Shown: positions 48,837 to 61,742 of the stretch, piece by piece | Position numbering within the stretch: the stretch's first letter is position 1 | How the letters are laid out: the number at the start of each line of letters is the position of its first letter | Source of the DNA: Saururus chinensis | Taxonomy: Eukaryota; Streptophyta; Magnoliopsida; Piperales; Saururaceae | DNA length: 64,000 nt | Direction: 5' to 3' | Assembly (NCBI GenBank): GCA_035235625.1 | Contig: CP141142.1 | Span: 30,142,995-30,206,994, forward strand | Notes under the pieces: model-generated | The model's input: only the letters and a program-made list of their open reading frames with translations | Database searches by the model: none | Told to the model about the DNA's origin: nothing | Made by a program: the position numbers and the translations under genes

Positions 48837-50850
48837 TGGATTGGTTCGGGGGTTGTGTGGCCAGCTGCACGTGGCCAGTCTGGCTGATAGTAGCAGCAGA
48901 GGACGAACTCCAAAAGCTTGGATGAACGCGAATGCTGCGAGTGGACAGCAAGTGCAAGTGAGGACAAGGATTGCATAACCTCGTCGAGCAGCGATCATGC
49001 TTACCTTTGTGCTTGTCGAAACTATGGGACATCTTGGTTTGTTTGGTGGCAAGGGCAATCTTCAATTCCGTAAGTTCTAAAACAGTTGCTTTTATTTGAT
49101 GTTTTAGTTATTGTGTGCGGGCATAAAGGCAAGCATAGGAAGACTTTGAGATGTGCAAATCACAAAGGGTCAAGGAATCCGTTGTCATGAGGGTGGCTTG
49201 GTACTAAGCGGTAAACTTTTTCGACACAGTGTACTCATGGCAGTAGTGGGGTAGGTGGGTAGGCACCCCGTTAGCTACTAATGATGTAGACTGAGGGGTC
49301 TACATAAGAAAAATTGAGGAGAAATGAGAGAAAATAGAGGGATTAGGGTAAAAATTAAATAAATTAACTCTGGAATTTTATTGACTGCCTTATAATTGGT
49401 TGTGCACTATAATTTATAAAAATCTAAAGTAGAATTCCTAATAAAATAAGAAAAATAAAAGAAAACACTAATCCTATTGAATTTAGGAGAATGAATTAAT
49501 CTAGAAAAGTGAAAGTATAATATAATTAGAATCATATCATAAGGACGCCAAGAGAGTTGCTCCAATAATGTACAATATATGGAATGCCATCGGGAGAGGG
49601 GGACTATGAGCGCGTTGTGGAGGAGCAGGAGAGGGAGCTTCTAGTGGAGGAGGAGAGATTGTAGGGAGAAATGACGAGGGAGATGTGGATCGTCCAAAGC
49701 CAATAGTCTCGCCTATGGGAGGGAAATGATTGATTGAGGGACACACGCTGGCCCACAGGAGTTTAATATGCCTTAGGGCATTTTTGGGCTTTCACTGCAT
49801 GTGTGTGGAAATTACTCACCTAAGTTTTTATTTTTGCTTATTATTTGGTCTATTTGAGAAGAACAATTACATGTTGCATGACATAATCCACTTGGAATCT
49901 CCATCATGGCCCTCTAAGCATTGTCATCAACAAGAGCAATGTAGGTGAAGTATTGGTGGGAATGAGGCTGAACCTAGGGCGTTGGGAGGAGAGGAGCTGA
50001 GTGCATGAAAGAGCTACTTGAGAAGGGCCAGGTTTCATCTACCTTCTTTGAGCAAATAGAAGTAAATCCATGGCAGAGTCTTAAGATTGAGAAAGGATGA
50101 TAATGGAAAAGGTACACAAAGTTCTAGGTGGTAGACTCACAAGATTACATTTTAAGAAGAATATCGAGTTGGGCAACTCATTCTCGGCATTTTAAGTTAT
50201 GTTTTTTTTTCTTTCAAAATGGAGACCTTGCAAATAGCTATTAACAGCATTTACAAGGGGGGTCTTCAAAAATAGTTGTTGAGGGTCTTCAAATGGCACT
50301 CCATTTACCTATGCCGCAAAATAGACACTCGTAAATTCCAACTATATACATTATTTTTAAACTAGAAAAGTCAAAACTTTAGGAAATAGTGATAATATTA
50401 AAAAGTAAGTACTCCCTGGCCCTACATTAATTAGTTTTTATTATATTTATTAAGATGGTGGGACTTACGTAACTAACAATGTAATAAAATTTATATAGTG
50501 AGATACCTACGAGACAAGACGCCCCTTTCATTTCATCGCTTTTTGCTGCTTTTGTAACACAGAAAGTAGAGCTCTTTGAAGATTATGAGTTAATCCTCTC
50601 AGTGGTCTAGCCAGTGATTACCGGCAGTGAATTGTGCTAGAGTTGCTGCTGCCCAGTGTTGAAGAAGCCAACTACACCTCCACTGCAATGCTCGTTCATT
50701 CTGCCATGAGTTGTCGCGCTGCTCCCCAATCTCCCATTCTCCGGGCTTTGCTTTGCAGCCATTTCTCATGGCATCAGTTTAGAAGCGCCGCCTCCCCTCC
50801 CTCCAGCTCTCCCTACCGTCTTTTGCAGCCTGCTGCCGCTCCTTCTCCTA
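48837..50850. other. No gene recognised
   Basis: Mixed-composition DNA between Copia 2 and the atpG relic. A Stowaway-like fragment (actccctggccctacattaa) lies at about 50410. Open frames here are short and lack motifs. Confidence 0.4.
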
Positions 50851-50881
50851 TTTCCAAACCCACTCGCCAGCAAGAGGCCTT

Positions 50882-51242
50882 GATGGTCTTGTCCTTTTGC
50901 CGCTCCAGGTCCTACAGTGCCTCCTGCAGCTCTGCCTCCACCTTCTTTTGCCCCTCTGCTAGCTTCATCTCCATCTCTGTCGTCGTCTCCTTCATCTGGT
51001 TCAGCGCCGCCAATATCTCCGCCCTCGCAGCCTTAATTACCACCTCCGCTTGCTCCTTTAGCTGCTTCAACTCCGACGACGTATCTTTGAGATCTTGTCT
51101 AGCACCACCAACAATAGCAGGAACTCTGCCGCAATGACCAACAACGTCAGGTTGAAGTAAAAAAGTGCCGCCTTTTTTTATCTCCACTGCAAAAGGCTGG
51201 GGAGGGGGAGATGAAGGCTACGGTGACAGTGAAGGAGGTGGG
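50882..51242 (-). pseudogene. atpG: Chloroplast ATP synthase b' subunit (atpG) relic, mature-protein part
   Basis: On the minus strand this is the mature part of the nuclear gene for CF0 subunit b' (II) of chloroplast ATP synthase, the membrane-anchored stator. After PFAVEIKK, a one-base gain in an A run shifts the frame to [20 protein letters not shown] and VVLDKI, the membrane helix. About 20-25 codons after it are missing, which restores the first frame. There follow [51 protein letters not shown], a stop, then DLERQKDKTIKA. The last part of the family's C-terminus is not recognisable. The N-terminal part lies at 54637-54791, beyond solo LTR A3. Plus-strand frames here are shadows. Confidence 0.88.
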
Positions 51243-54200
51243 TGTCACGCCCTAGCACTGCCTAACCCGAGTCGAATTCGGTCTAAGGGCTAGTAAAGTG
51301 CACAGGGGCAACTGAATTAAAAAATAATTAAAAAAATAGTAGAAAACTTATGCCTTACCTATAGGCGGTCTAATTAACAAAGTTATACACTACTTTGAAC
51401 AATAGTAAATAAGTAAAACAAAAAAGAACTTAAACTCTAAATTAATTCACAAGTCTTAAACCTATATACTAATAATTCAGAGTCAACACACTAAGCTCAA
51501 AATAAGGTCTCAAACAAATCTAAAGACATAATATATCACAAGTCTAAAACAAGAACTACTCCACAAGGTGTTCTAATATCATAACAAAATAATAAGAAAA
51601 ACATGCAAAGTTTAGAGGCCTCTATGCCTAATCCCAAGCTCTTCCTGACCTTACTCATACAGAAGATCTTATCTGACTGTATATCACGCCATATAGCCCC
51701 AAAACAAAACAAGGAAAGTGAGGTGAGATAAAAACTCAATAATAGTTTGAATACAAGTATAATAATCAGAAAACACGATGGCATGACAATGCAGTAATTC
51801 ATATCCAAAATTTACATGTTATACCAATTTCTAATCATTTCCTAGCTAAATCCCCTATATAACCATAAACATAAAATCTAGCATGCATAAGACATACTTA
51901 TTAAGTCAAGTCATAAATATTCAAGTTATAACCTAACATGCATCTTACATAGGTATTTGTTTATATCTACTCAAATCAAATATGATAATCCCATAAATCA
52001 CATAAGTGTCTTTTACACTTTTTCTGATAATGTAACTATATCACATAAACTTACATAATAATATCTCATTCACACTCTGATCATGCATTTATATCACATA
52101 AACCTGCATAATAGTATCTCAACCGCACAATTTCTGATTATGCATTCATATCACATAAACCTGCATAATAGTGTCTCAACCACACAATTTTTGATTATGC
52201 ATTCATATCACATTCTCATTTATCCTGCATGACAAACGTGTCGAATGCATTATACACAATCATGCATAACACTCATAATACACATGTTTTAATACAAATG
52301 GTGAATGCCTCTATTAAGGAGTAAACACAAGTATTGCCACATAGGCAGGACATAGTCAAGGCCACGAAGGCGAGACGTGGTCTGATTTCTACACAGGAAA
52401 TAGAAGAGGGTCGGGGTTGTCAGCCCCTAAAGCCGCTCGCCCTGGACAATCCTAGCCAAGGATGTCCGATTCTCACACAGAGAACCTAGAGCAGGTGTGT
52501 TCTCCTAGGGATATCTTCTACAGTGGGGAAGAGCCTGAATTCCCACACAGGGAACCCTAGAACAAGTGGTAGTTGGTGTATGAAGTGTACCACTCTGGAT
52601 TCTTAGGGTCCAGATGACAATCTAATTAATCTCATCCACTATACAAGTACACAACTCGTCCCCACATATCTCAATTTAACTAGACTCAACCCGGGGAGTT
52701 TACATGTTCCACACATAAACTTAAATTGAAAACATGTCTTTTCGGACCAACCAAGTTCTATTAATTTTACCGACCGATTAATCCAGCACACAATCTCAAT
52801 CATTGCATATAATTGATCAATTCTGGTTAAACAACAATAAAACCTTATTCATGAAGTCTGATACATGATGCATGATATCATGATACATCCGTGAACAATA
52901 GTCTATGTGGGTTTCAACACATGAAACGTGCTCCCATTAATCTCTTCATATATCATAATCACATCATAACTAATTATAATTTCATAGTAGATTCTCCATA
53001 CGTGTGTGTTCATGCATACTCTAAGCATATGACAAATGCTTTGACATAAACTCATGAGTCAATATGTGTATGCCTAAACACATTCAAAATAATGACTTCC
53101 AACTGAAATTAAAGTGAAATCTACCGTAAAGCTTAAATCCATCCATGTGAAACCAAATGTTAAACTCTTATAAACATAATTATTCTATACATGATAACAT
53201 TCATTACCACAATCCATTCTCATCATAAGATAACATATCTTAGCATTTACCATGTAATGTCTCTGCTAGAAACATACTTTAATTATAAGAATTTCAACAT
53301 TCCAAGATTCAAGGTAATTTAACGTTAACATGTATAACTACCAACATATTCTACTACATAATAAATACTTAAGAATACTTCATAAATCTCCATCATTAAT
53401 TTCACACCCTTCCAGTAGCTTCATTATAACATAAAACACTTTCTATAAACATTAAAAACATTAATTTAAGGAAAAACACTGAAATGAGCACAAATTTTCA
53501 AAAATAGTCAAACTGTTGTATAGCCATTCGATCGGTTTGGTAGGCTGTTCAATTGGCCCGATCAATCGCTAACAAGGCAGATTGAGCTATTTCGAAAATC
53601 AAAACCGAGACACCATGAAAACACTTTAAAACCTTCATCCATGGTCTCATACACTATCAAAATCTCATCAAACTTTCCTGAACACTAATTTAACCCATTT
53701 TAAGATAAAACCCTAAGAAATTAAAACAAGAGGTTAACATTTATTAAACCTACCATTAGAGCTCTAATCAAGCAAAACTTATTTAAATAAAATCATAAAA
53801 TTGAGATTTTTACCACCACAAAGTTGAGATTTGAAAGACCCATTATCTTTCCTTGTTGATTTGGGTCGGATTGAACCTTTAATCACCTCCAACACCTTCC
53901 AAAAATATGATGTTATGTTAATACACATCTAAACTCGATTTAGCTTTGAAAATCAAAAGTAAACCCTAGATTTAGAGTTTTGGAAGTATAAAAATGAGAT
54001 TTTGAAGATTAGGGCTTGAAAAAGAGAAGTAAAACAATAATTTTACGTTTTCAAATTAGATTAAAATGATGGGGAAGTCAAGATTAAGAAGAGTTTAAAA
54101 AAACCCTAAAGATTAAGCTAAACTCACCTCTCATCGTTTTCTTTTTAGGCCTAATTAGGGATTAAGCTCCAAATCTCTTGGCTAAGCCTATTCCTAATTT

Positions 54201-54636
54201 GAAAATTGCGCAACCTCTTTTCTTTTATAGGAGGGGTTGAGCTATACCTAATTAAAATGTGAGGTAATTAAAATTATAAAATTTAGCAATTTAACCCAAA
54301 ATTAGATCCAAAAAAATTCTAAATTTTTTTATAGTATCTTCCATTGATGCCTGAGAATTTTGGACCAAAAACCCTAATTTCGTCGGTGGGGCCCACAGGG
54401 GGGGTCCACCAAATCCTAATTTTTAAAAAATTGATAAAAAAATTAAAAAAATCCCAAAAATTCATATTTGACCCAAAATCCCTTAAAACTCATAAATGTG
54501 AAATTAGTTTTGATTAAAACCTTTAGAAACCTTATTATTTTTAAAAACTACCAAATTTAATTAGAAAACTCTTAAACTACACGATAACCGATAAATAACA
54601 TTAAAAATAGTCTAATTCAAGATGAGAATCCTTACA
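51243..54636 (-). mobile_element. Solo LTR A3 (3.39 kb) splitting the atpG relic
   Basis: In plus orientation it runs TGTCACGCCC to AATCCTTACA, the reverse of the A1/A2 order, and aligns with both along its length. Shared features are the 57-bp repeats at about 52060-52210 and the TATA element at 54222. The 5-bp flanks in the atpG reading direction are tccat and cccac, which agree at three positions and may be a mutated duplication. No internal region remains. Confidence 0.85.
54222..54230 (-). promoter_or_regulatory. TATA box of LTR A3
   Basis: The minus strand reads ctataaaag followed by aaaagag, at the same relative place as in A1 and A2. Confidence 0.55.
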
Positions 54637-54791
54637 ATGGACCTATATAAGTGGCAAGAAAAAAGAGTCTAGACGTTCTGGCCAGTGGCTTGGGATGTTG
54701 GGATGATGCCAGGGACTGAAACTGGGGGCTGTTGTGGCTTGGGTGTGGTGGCGAGGGTCTTGAAGGTGGAGGCCATGAGGATGTTAGCCAT
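54637..54791 (-). pseudogene. atpG: Chloroplast ATP synthase b' (atpG) relic, transit-peptide part
   Basis: The minus-strand ATG at 54791 starts MANILMASTFKTLATTPKPQ, then a Pro/Ser/Thr-rich stretch typical of a plastid transit peptide and of b' precursors (start MAN...). A stop follows after QATGQNV. The reading breaks off at 54637, where solo LTR A3 is inserted, and the mature part lies beyond it at 51242. No intron is evident between the parts apart from the LTR. The relic may be a processed copy, but no poly(A) tract was identified. Confidence 0.75.
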
Positions 54792-54908
54792 GGTAGGTTA
54801 GATAAGTATAATTGGCCTCCTCTTTCTGCTTTTGCTCTTCTTTTCTTCTTCTCTCTGTGTATAGTATTTTTGTGTGGATGCGAGCAAGAGGGCCATCGTC
54901 TCATATGG

Positions 54909-55300
54909 ATTTGGGGTACCTATTAGAAGCCTCCAATGATGGACTTAGTCTGAGTGACAAGTTCGACGCCACCACCATCCCAGCCCCCACTTTTCCTCGT
55001 AGCTAGGAGTTCAAGCGAACTAAAAACCAAATCGTATAAAAAGTATTATAGATCTATCTAACAACTTAAATTGACACCAAATAAAGTGATTAATATACTC
55101 AGATAAATTTGGGGTACTTGTTGAAAGCCTTAGATGATGAACTCAGTCTAAGTGACGAGTCTGACGCCATTACCATCCCACCCCTACTTTTCTTCATATC
55201 CAAGAGTTCGAGTGAAGTAAAACCCAAATTATGTAAGAAGTATTAAAAACCTATCTAATTGCCTAAATTGAGCTGAATAAATAATTAATATAATTTTTTT
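54909..55300. repeat. Tandem duplication, unit about 198 bp
   Basis: Copy 1 starts atttggggtacctatta at 54909 and copy 2 starts atttggggtacttgttg at 55107. They share gatga-ctcagtctgagtgac, gacgcca, accatccca and gtaagaagtatt-type segments in order. No function seen. Confidence 0.75.
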
Positions 55301-55863
55301 TTTCATTGAAGCTATTAATATAAGATAGAGAAATCATTTAAAATCTCAAGAAAAGATTTTAAAATTAGAGCCCCATGTAAGGGGGCGTGCCATTTTTACG
55401 TAAAAAATAACGTCTCGGGTAAAGACAATTGAATTGGGACTCCAATTCTGTCCGGCGCTACTAAGATTTTATACTGTTAGAAATTCTCTACGATTAAAGA
55501 TGATCTAAGGGGCGGGCCCATGTAAATTAGTACACTCAAGATAGCCCAGCTTAGATCATTATAACCTGCCCCATCCCATCTTGGGTCAGCATCCAGCTTT
55601 CCCTATCAGAAGCAGAGAGGTGGGCCCAGACACTAAATGAGCCCTGCACGCAACCAAGATTCCAAGTAAGATCCCTTCCTTGCATGCGCTCCAAAATATA
55701 TCTCCTCCCATCCGTCCGATGCCCCCGTCATTTTTGTCCACTACCGCCGTCCGATCTTGACATTCACGATCTCCCCCCCACTTCCCTGCTCCTCAGCACT
55801 GCAGCCTGCAGCACTGGAAGCCTCAAGTTCTGTGAGCTCCATTCCGATCGCAGTAACAGAGCC

Positions 55864-58800
55864 ATGGCGCTTAACACCCGCAATTTCCTGCCAGTCTTCG
55901 TTCTGGCTCTCGCCACAGCTTCTTCCATCGCCTTGTCTTCAGCTGCGGCGAAGAAAGTCCCGCTGACTCTGTACTACGAATCCCTCTGCCCGTACTGCTC
56001 CGGCTTCATCGTCAATTACCTGCCCCGGATCTTCAAGAACGGTTTGCTAGAGATCGTCGACCTTAAACTCGTCCCCTACGGAAACGCCAGGATCGGCTCC
56101 AATGCCTCCATTACCTGCCAGGTTGTTTCCCGTTTCTCCTTCTGTTTCTCTCTTTTTTATCTTCGTTTGTTTTCTCATTCTTGGTATTTATTGGTTTCGA
56201 AATATGACACTATTTTAATGTTATATCCTTATGCAGAAAGTTACATTGGCTGAAATGAGGATATTAATGTGAATATGTGGGATAACTAGGAGAGGTAGGA
56301 TTATAAATCATTATATACGCGAGAACTTAGGGATAATCCTTTAGGGGAGAAGCTTAGAGGGTGTATATCATGTAGAAAGAAGACTAATGGATGCATAAGC
56401 AAGAAGGTTAGAATAGAAATGATATCAAAAGAGGGAGAGGGTGACCAAAAAAAGAACTTAGATGGAGTTAATAAGAAAAAATATGGCTAAACTATCTCTT
56501 ACAGAGAGTTCTCACAAAATAGACTAGAATGGAGGAATAAGATCCATCGCACTGACCTCAAATTATTGTGAAAAGGTGCTACTTGATTGTGATTATGATT
56601 TGATCTGTGCCTGGTAGATTGGCACTTGATTGGATTGTATGCTGCTGTACATAAAATAAGATTACTGCACACAGCTTACTGAAATTGCAGTGCCAATGGT
56701 GTTGTGCTGTCTCTTGGCTGATGGTAACAGTTGGTGAAGGTTGCTCAGCTTTGACATGTACGAAGTGATTTTGAAGTGCACATTCTCGGATGTATGAATG
56801 TGATAGAATTTCAATTATTGTTTATGACCATGCCGTTGGTAACTTACTGCTTACAGTATTTGAACACTAAGTTTCTTGGGAACTGTTATTGTGATGCAAT
56901 TGGTTATATTGTATGGCTCTGATTTAGGTGTTCATGAAAGGCCATCAAGAAAGCACTCTTCTAAGACTGTTTTGCTAGGACTTTAACCGAAATGTTATTC
57001 AAATAAGAAAATGATTTATCGTAGTGCAAATTTGTTCTCTTTTTCTTTTTTCTTTTTAGTTTTGGGGAGAGGGTGCAGGGGAATTTGTATCACCTAACCC
57101 AAATATCTGGTGTGATGAAGGAAATATTCGAAAAAATTAATTCAAAACCAAATGCTTGGCCATCATATAAAAAACTAGTATTGTACCCACATGAACTATT
57201 TAACGGAGGTTAGTGTCACAAGTATTTTATTTTTTTAGAACTCTGTTGCAAATGGTGCTATTAGATAGATCTTTTCTCTTCTAAGGGTTTGTTTAGGTGG
57301 TTAATGTAAATGGTTAGACTGCTCGAAATTTTTAGATGGAATGGCTGGATGTTAGACCCATAGCCACTTGATAGGCAAAGGGGCTGGGCAGCCCCTCAGC
57401 TTTGGCGTGCGGTCAGCCAAAGCATGCACACATTGGGTAGATGTGCACGTTGGCTTCATTGGTGCTTTGGTGGACAGAGTTGCAGGAGTCCTATTCAGAG
57501 TGGGACTAGATGGCGGGCTAGGCGCCATGGGATATACGTTGAAAGACTCCTACTTGGCATAGGAATTAGATGCATGGCCGGATTTATAAGCACATGCCGG
57601 AAGTTATGTTCGGGCACATAGGCAGCTGGCCTTGAGCAAGAGGGATGGCTGATGTACTCTGATGAAGGCTTGGCTGGTTGTGGGTTTATTGGCAAATGTC
57701 CTAGCATGACTAGGAGTGTGTGCGGGGGCCTAGTTTAAGTGGGAAACACAGTGGCAGTGGTTCCATGCGAGTGGACAGTCAAGTCCCATTGGAATTTGGA
57801 CTTCAAGAGAGAGGTGAATGCAGGGTGAACTTTGCTGAGGCAAGAGACAAGAGGCATGCAATCTGAGGTCTTCGAGACATAGTAGGAGGCCAAAGGCCAC
57901 AGGATGAAGCGAAGGAGGGTGCAAGTGTTCGTATCTGGGTTGGTTCTCCGGATAGGTGTCTTGGGTGGGACTGTGCGCAGGTTTCTTAGTTGTATTGGGA
58001 CAAGTCACTTGTATGACGAATTTATAAAGCGACAACAAAGTTCTAGTAGTACTAGGCTTTGCTAGATCCTCTCTATATATGGGGTGGATAGCTGAATGAG
58101 AGGGCATTCAGCAAGGTTGTAATCAGCATGAGAAGGCTGGGAGTTCTGCGAAACGAGTTGGGAAGGGTCCTGATTTGCTGGGGTGCTATCTTGTGCGAGT
58201 GCAAGCTTGTATCTTAGGTTTGGTGGCAAGGTAAAGGGCCTTATTCATTGTAACTTTAGGCAATAATTTGCTGGAATAAAAGTTTTGGGGCAGAGCCTCT
58301 TTTTCGTACTTGTTGTTTGCGAAAATAGGGTAAATGTAAAGTGGATTGGCTGCTGGTTGCGTGGTGCTGCCATGCCATAATGATGCATATTCTTAGGCAA
58401 GAGTTTGTCCCCGTGACACTAGCTAACATGGTATCAAAGCTCAAGGTTGGTTCCTCAGGCATGTTCTTGTTCGTTGCTTAATAACGCTTATACATGTTTC
58501 TGTTAGTAAAATGGTTAGTCCTTCCTAATAGGATAAGTTTTTTGGTGAAATGGTTACCTAGTAGGGATGTACAAGGAAAACTCATAATTGCCAGTTCTAT
58601 TGCATAGTATTTTTAATTCATTATTTGTAGTAATAAAAACTCTGTTTTGCAGCATGGTCCATATGAGTGTCTCCTGAATACAGTGGAAGCTTGTGCCATC
58701 TCTGTCTGGCCTGATGTAGTGAGTATTTATATCTTCTTGCTTATTCTCAGCTTCTATGAAACAATCATCACTATATTTAAAAATTAATGTTCATTTGCTG

Positions 58801-61341
58801 TTACAGACAATGATATGAGAAGAAAATGAATCAGCTTTATGCATGCATATTCACAAGGACATTAACTGTAGCCAGTAGCTGAGCCAGAAAATTCCCTTTA
58901 TGGGGGGCTAGCTCCAGCACTGACCATAGAATAAAAATCATTGTTAACTATGATGTAACTGGAAGAGGTAATGTGTGAACACAAATTCTTATCATCCAGC
59001 ATGATACTTATTATTAAGGTAAAAAGAATTAAGCTTTTTTAGTGGTTACCTTATTTGTTAGAGGTGGTGAAGACCTAACATGATTTGGAAAGCATCATTT
59101 TTTGTGAGTTCAATGTGATGTTCAATTTGGGGAGTGTAAAGTTTCACTGGCATTCAAAGTACTTTGAGGCTAGAGAATCCTATTGAAGTTAGATAATCTG
59201 ATCAATGTATAATGCCTATGAACAGTTATTCTTAAAATGTATATTTTAGGAATAATTTGTGCAAATTATTCAATTTATTTGAGTGAGTATTGGGTGACTG
59301 TTCCTTATATCATGGCTGATGGTTGATTGATACTTATGTAATTACTATCAAGACAACACATAGTTCTCATATACATTGACAAGCTTTGATCTAGGATTTT
59401 TTCATTAATTGTAACTAATTTAATGTGGGAAACCTTGTTGCAGCATACACATTTCGATTTTGTCTATTGCGTTGAAGGCTTAGTTGTAAACCACAAGTAC
59501 ACTGAGTGGGAATCTTGTTTCCAAAAGATTGGTCTGGATTCGAGACAAGTTGCCGATTGCTACAAGAGTGGACACGGCAAAGAGGTTTATTATGTCGTCT
59601 TATTACATTCTTATCTTATCAAAATCTATAGGATGGTGCATAAGATTAGTTCAGATTGAGTAGAGTAAGCAAATCAATCCATTCCAACTTTACAATTTAG
59701 TAAAATGCAAATGTCATTCTTTCTCGCGCAGAAATGAAACCAGATTCTCAACATTACCATGGAATAATCATTTGAAAATAAATTTTCATTTTCTGGAGGT
59801 CTTCATGTTAACAAGATAGCGACAACTTCCATTGTGAATTTTTTACACAAGCTTAAATCCTAGGAAAAATGATCGGTTTTGCTACCATCTTTTGCTTTTA
59901 GTTGGATTCCACATTATATATCTGGCTACATATCAAATGAGAGGGTGACACACTTGTGCTATTTGGATCACCTACTTTTTTACCATTGTACATGTAAAAG
60001 CTTGTTTTATGCATCTTTTATAAATTAGCTGCCACATTTTGTTGTACTTCCCCTGTCCCACATTAATAGCTCCATTTGATCTTTCAAAATGAACTAAAAA
60101 TTAGTTCATTTTGAAAAACCAAATGGAGCTATTAATGTGGGGCAGAGGGAGCATAAAATAAAAAATATATGCCCTACTTGATTATATTTTTGAAATTATC
60201 TTTTTCTTGGTTGTCAGTCTGGTTGAGTTAATACTTTGACAGGTGAAGCAAATTTATGTTGGGCAACTTTGGTTATGTTCTTTTCCATAAATATCTAGGA
60301 ATATTTTGTGGATTGCAAAAAAATTGGTTTATTGTCTTAGTCTTATATTGCTCCTATCACACCAATAAAATTCTTTTTTGCAGCTTGAATTGCAATATGC
60401 TGCGCAGACTGATGCTCTTGAACCTCCTCATAGATATGTACCCTGGGTGGTTGTGGATGGCCAACCACTTTATGAGGTTTGTTTATATTATATATCAGGA
60501 TTATTATCACTTGAAGTTTCTTACTAACCATGTTATACATTATTTGAGACTACTTTCCAATGTCATGTGGGGCTGGGACAAAAGGCATTGGTGGCAAATC
60601 AAGTGAGTTACGGTCCTAGGAAAATTTGGGATAAACTTTGATATGTGGGACCCACTGATTGCAGTTTCTGATTTTCAACTTATATTTAACAGCTGAAATT
60701 TCACACGTTGAGATAGAGGGGCCCACATGCTAAAATCGCCCCTGCCATCTTTGCCAATACTCTTCCAAAGTGCCACCCTCCATGACCCACTGTAGAATTT
60801 ATGAAAAGGATCAACAGGGAGGTTACCTATTAAAGGTGACCCAACAGGTTTTCTCTTCCAGCAAGTTGTTTTTTGGACCTAAAACTTGCGATATTCCTTG
60901 AAAGTTGGATATTGTTTCCACCTCTCAATGATCTTCACTAAAATGACTAATTTTCAGAGCGCTGAGAATCTCATTTCCAGAATGTGATTTGAACTCTGAG
61001 TGAGCACACCCGCACACAAGCAAACTGCTGCAAATTTCATCTGCAGCAGTTTGCCTTCCCTTTCTTAAGTGTGTAGATTACTGCTATGTTTGTGCTGTTC
61101 TTCATTGTTCTCATTTTGATTTTCTGCATTTTGTTTCTTCTTGTAGGACTATGAAAACTTTGAAACCTATATCTGCAAGGCTTACAAAGGTAATCCACCT
61201 AGTACCTGTAAATCGCAGATGATGAAAATCACACCACAGATAATATCTGACAAACATGGGCGAGCATGTTATGCTGAAAAGATCTTGCGCTCTGCGACAG
61301 TCTCAATGAGACGACCAATGGAAGTAGGTAGACGAATATAA
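55864..61341 (+). CDS. GILT-like thiol reductase (five exons)
   Basis: Five exons, 55864-56121, 58653-58718, 59444-59584, 60384-60476 and 61147-61341, all join in phase 0 with GT/AG borders and give a 250-residue protein. This is a GILT family member (gamma-interferon-inducible lysosomal thiol reductase; plant members include Arabidopsis OSH1), which reduces protein disulfides in the secretory or vacuolar system. Residues 1-28 form a signal peptide (hydrophobic [14 protein letters not shown] core). The thioredoxin-like active site CPYC is at 42-45. The family signature CQHGX2ECX2NX4C is complete across the exon 1/2 border (C85-C100). NAS at 80-82 is a possible glycosylation site. [20 protein letters not shown], typical of the family, spans exons 4 and 5. 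The ATG at 55864 is preferred over an in-frame ATG 60 codons upstream because the signal peptide starts there. Introns hold a LINE tail, a Copia LTR and a MITE. Confidence 0.92.
56330..56592 (+). mobile_element. 3' remnant of an RTE-type LINE in GILT intron 1
   Basis: Across frame breaks the plus strand gives GRGRPKKNLDGV and [16 protein letters not shown], like the C-terminal end of plant RTE-type reverse transcriptase ORFs (GRGRPKKTW ... DRxEWRKRI). Only this tail is seen. Confidence 0.55.
57350..58440 (+). mobile_element. Copia LTR plus primer-binding site in GILT intron 1
   Basis: A 1.08-kb unit starts tgttagaccc and ends gctaaca at 58428 with inverted termini tgttag/ctaaca. It is followed directly by tggtatcaaagc (58429-58440), a Copia-type primer-binding site. 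No gag-pol follows before exon 2 at 58653, so this is a 5'-LTR-plus-leader fragment. A target duplication could not be defined. Confidence 0.65.
60047..60152. mobile_element. Near-perfect palindromic MITE in GILT intron 3
   Basis: A 106-bp unit is almost entirely one hairpin. The left arm has ctgtcccacattaatagctc and catttgatctttcaaaatga; the right arm is its reverse complement with few mismatches. The ends cttcccctg and, inverted, gctccctctg resemble Stowaway ends. TA stands before the left end, but the right flank (ata) does not give a clean duplication. Confidence 0.8.
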
Positions 61342-61742
61342 GTAGTATAATTTACGTATTACGCTTCTTGGTGCTTATTACTAATTATTTAGAATGGCTT
61401 AAACCAGTATGGCCTGAGTCATGTGGCTCTTTGTATATTCAAATGCAGTTAAAAATATGTGGAGAATCTTCTATTTAATCTCCCTAAAATTTGAACAGTA
61501 ATATCCTAGGAAGTTTCTCTAGCCACAAGATGTTACATTATTTACGTTTTGTGCTTCTATCCACACTTTAAGGACCATCCTGCAGTTTCACTTTCCAAAA
61601 TGAAATAATCTGGCACTGGTGTTGGAAGTCACACTTCCACTTATTGCATTTGGTAGGGGCTTCTCATCTTCCAGGAGTTGGAAGGATTAGATTCCTGAGC
61701 ATTTGATGTTTCTTCAAATCTTGAAGTTGAATGCCTTTAGAT

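Noticed and set aside
50634..51137. 167-codon plus-strand open frame
   Set aside because: It is mostly the antisense shadow of the atpG relic, whose minus-strand translation matches ATP synthase b'.
57368..57562. Small plus-strand open frames after exon 1 of GILT
   Set aside because: They lie inside the intronic Copia LTR and show no conserved motif.
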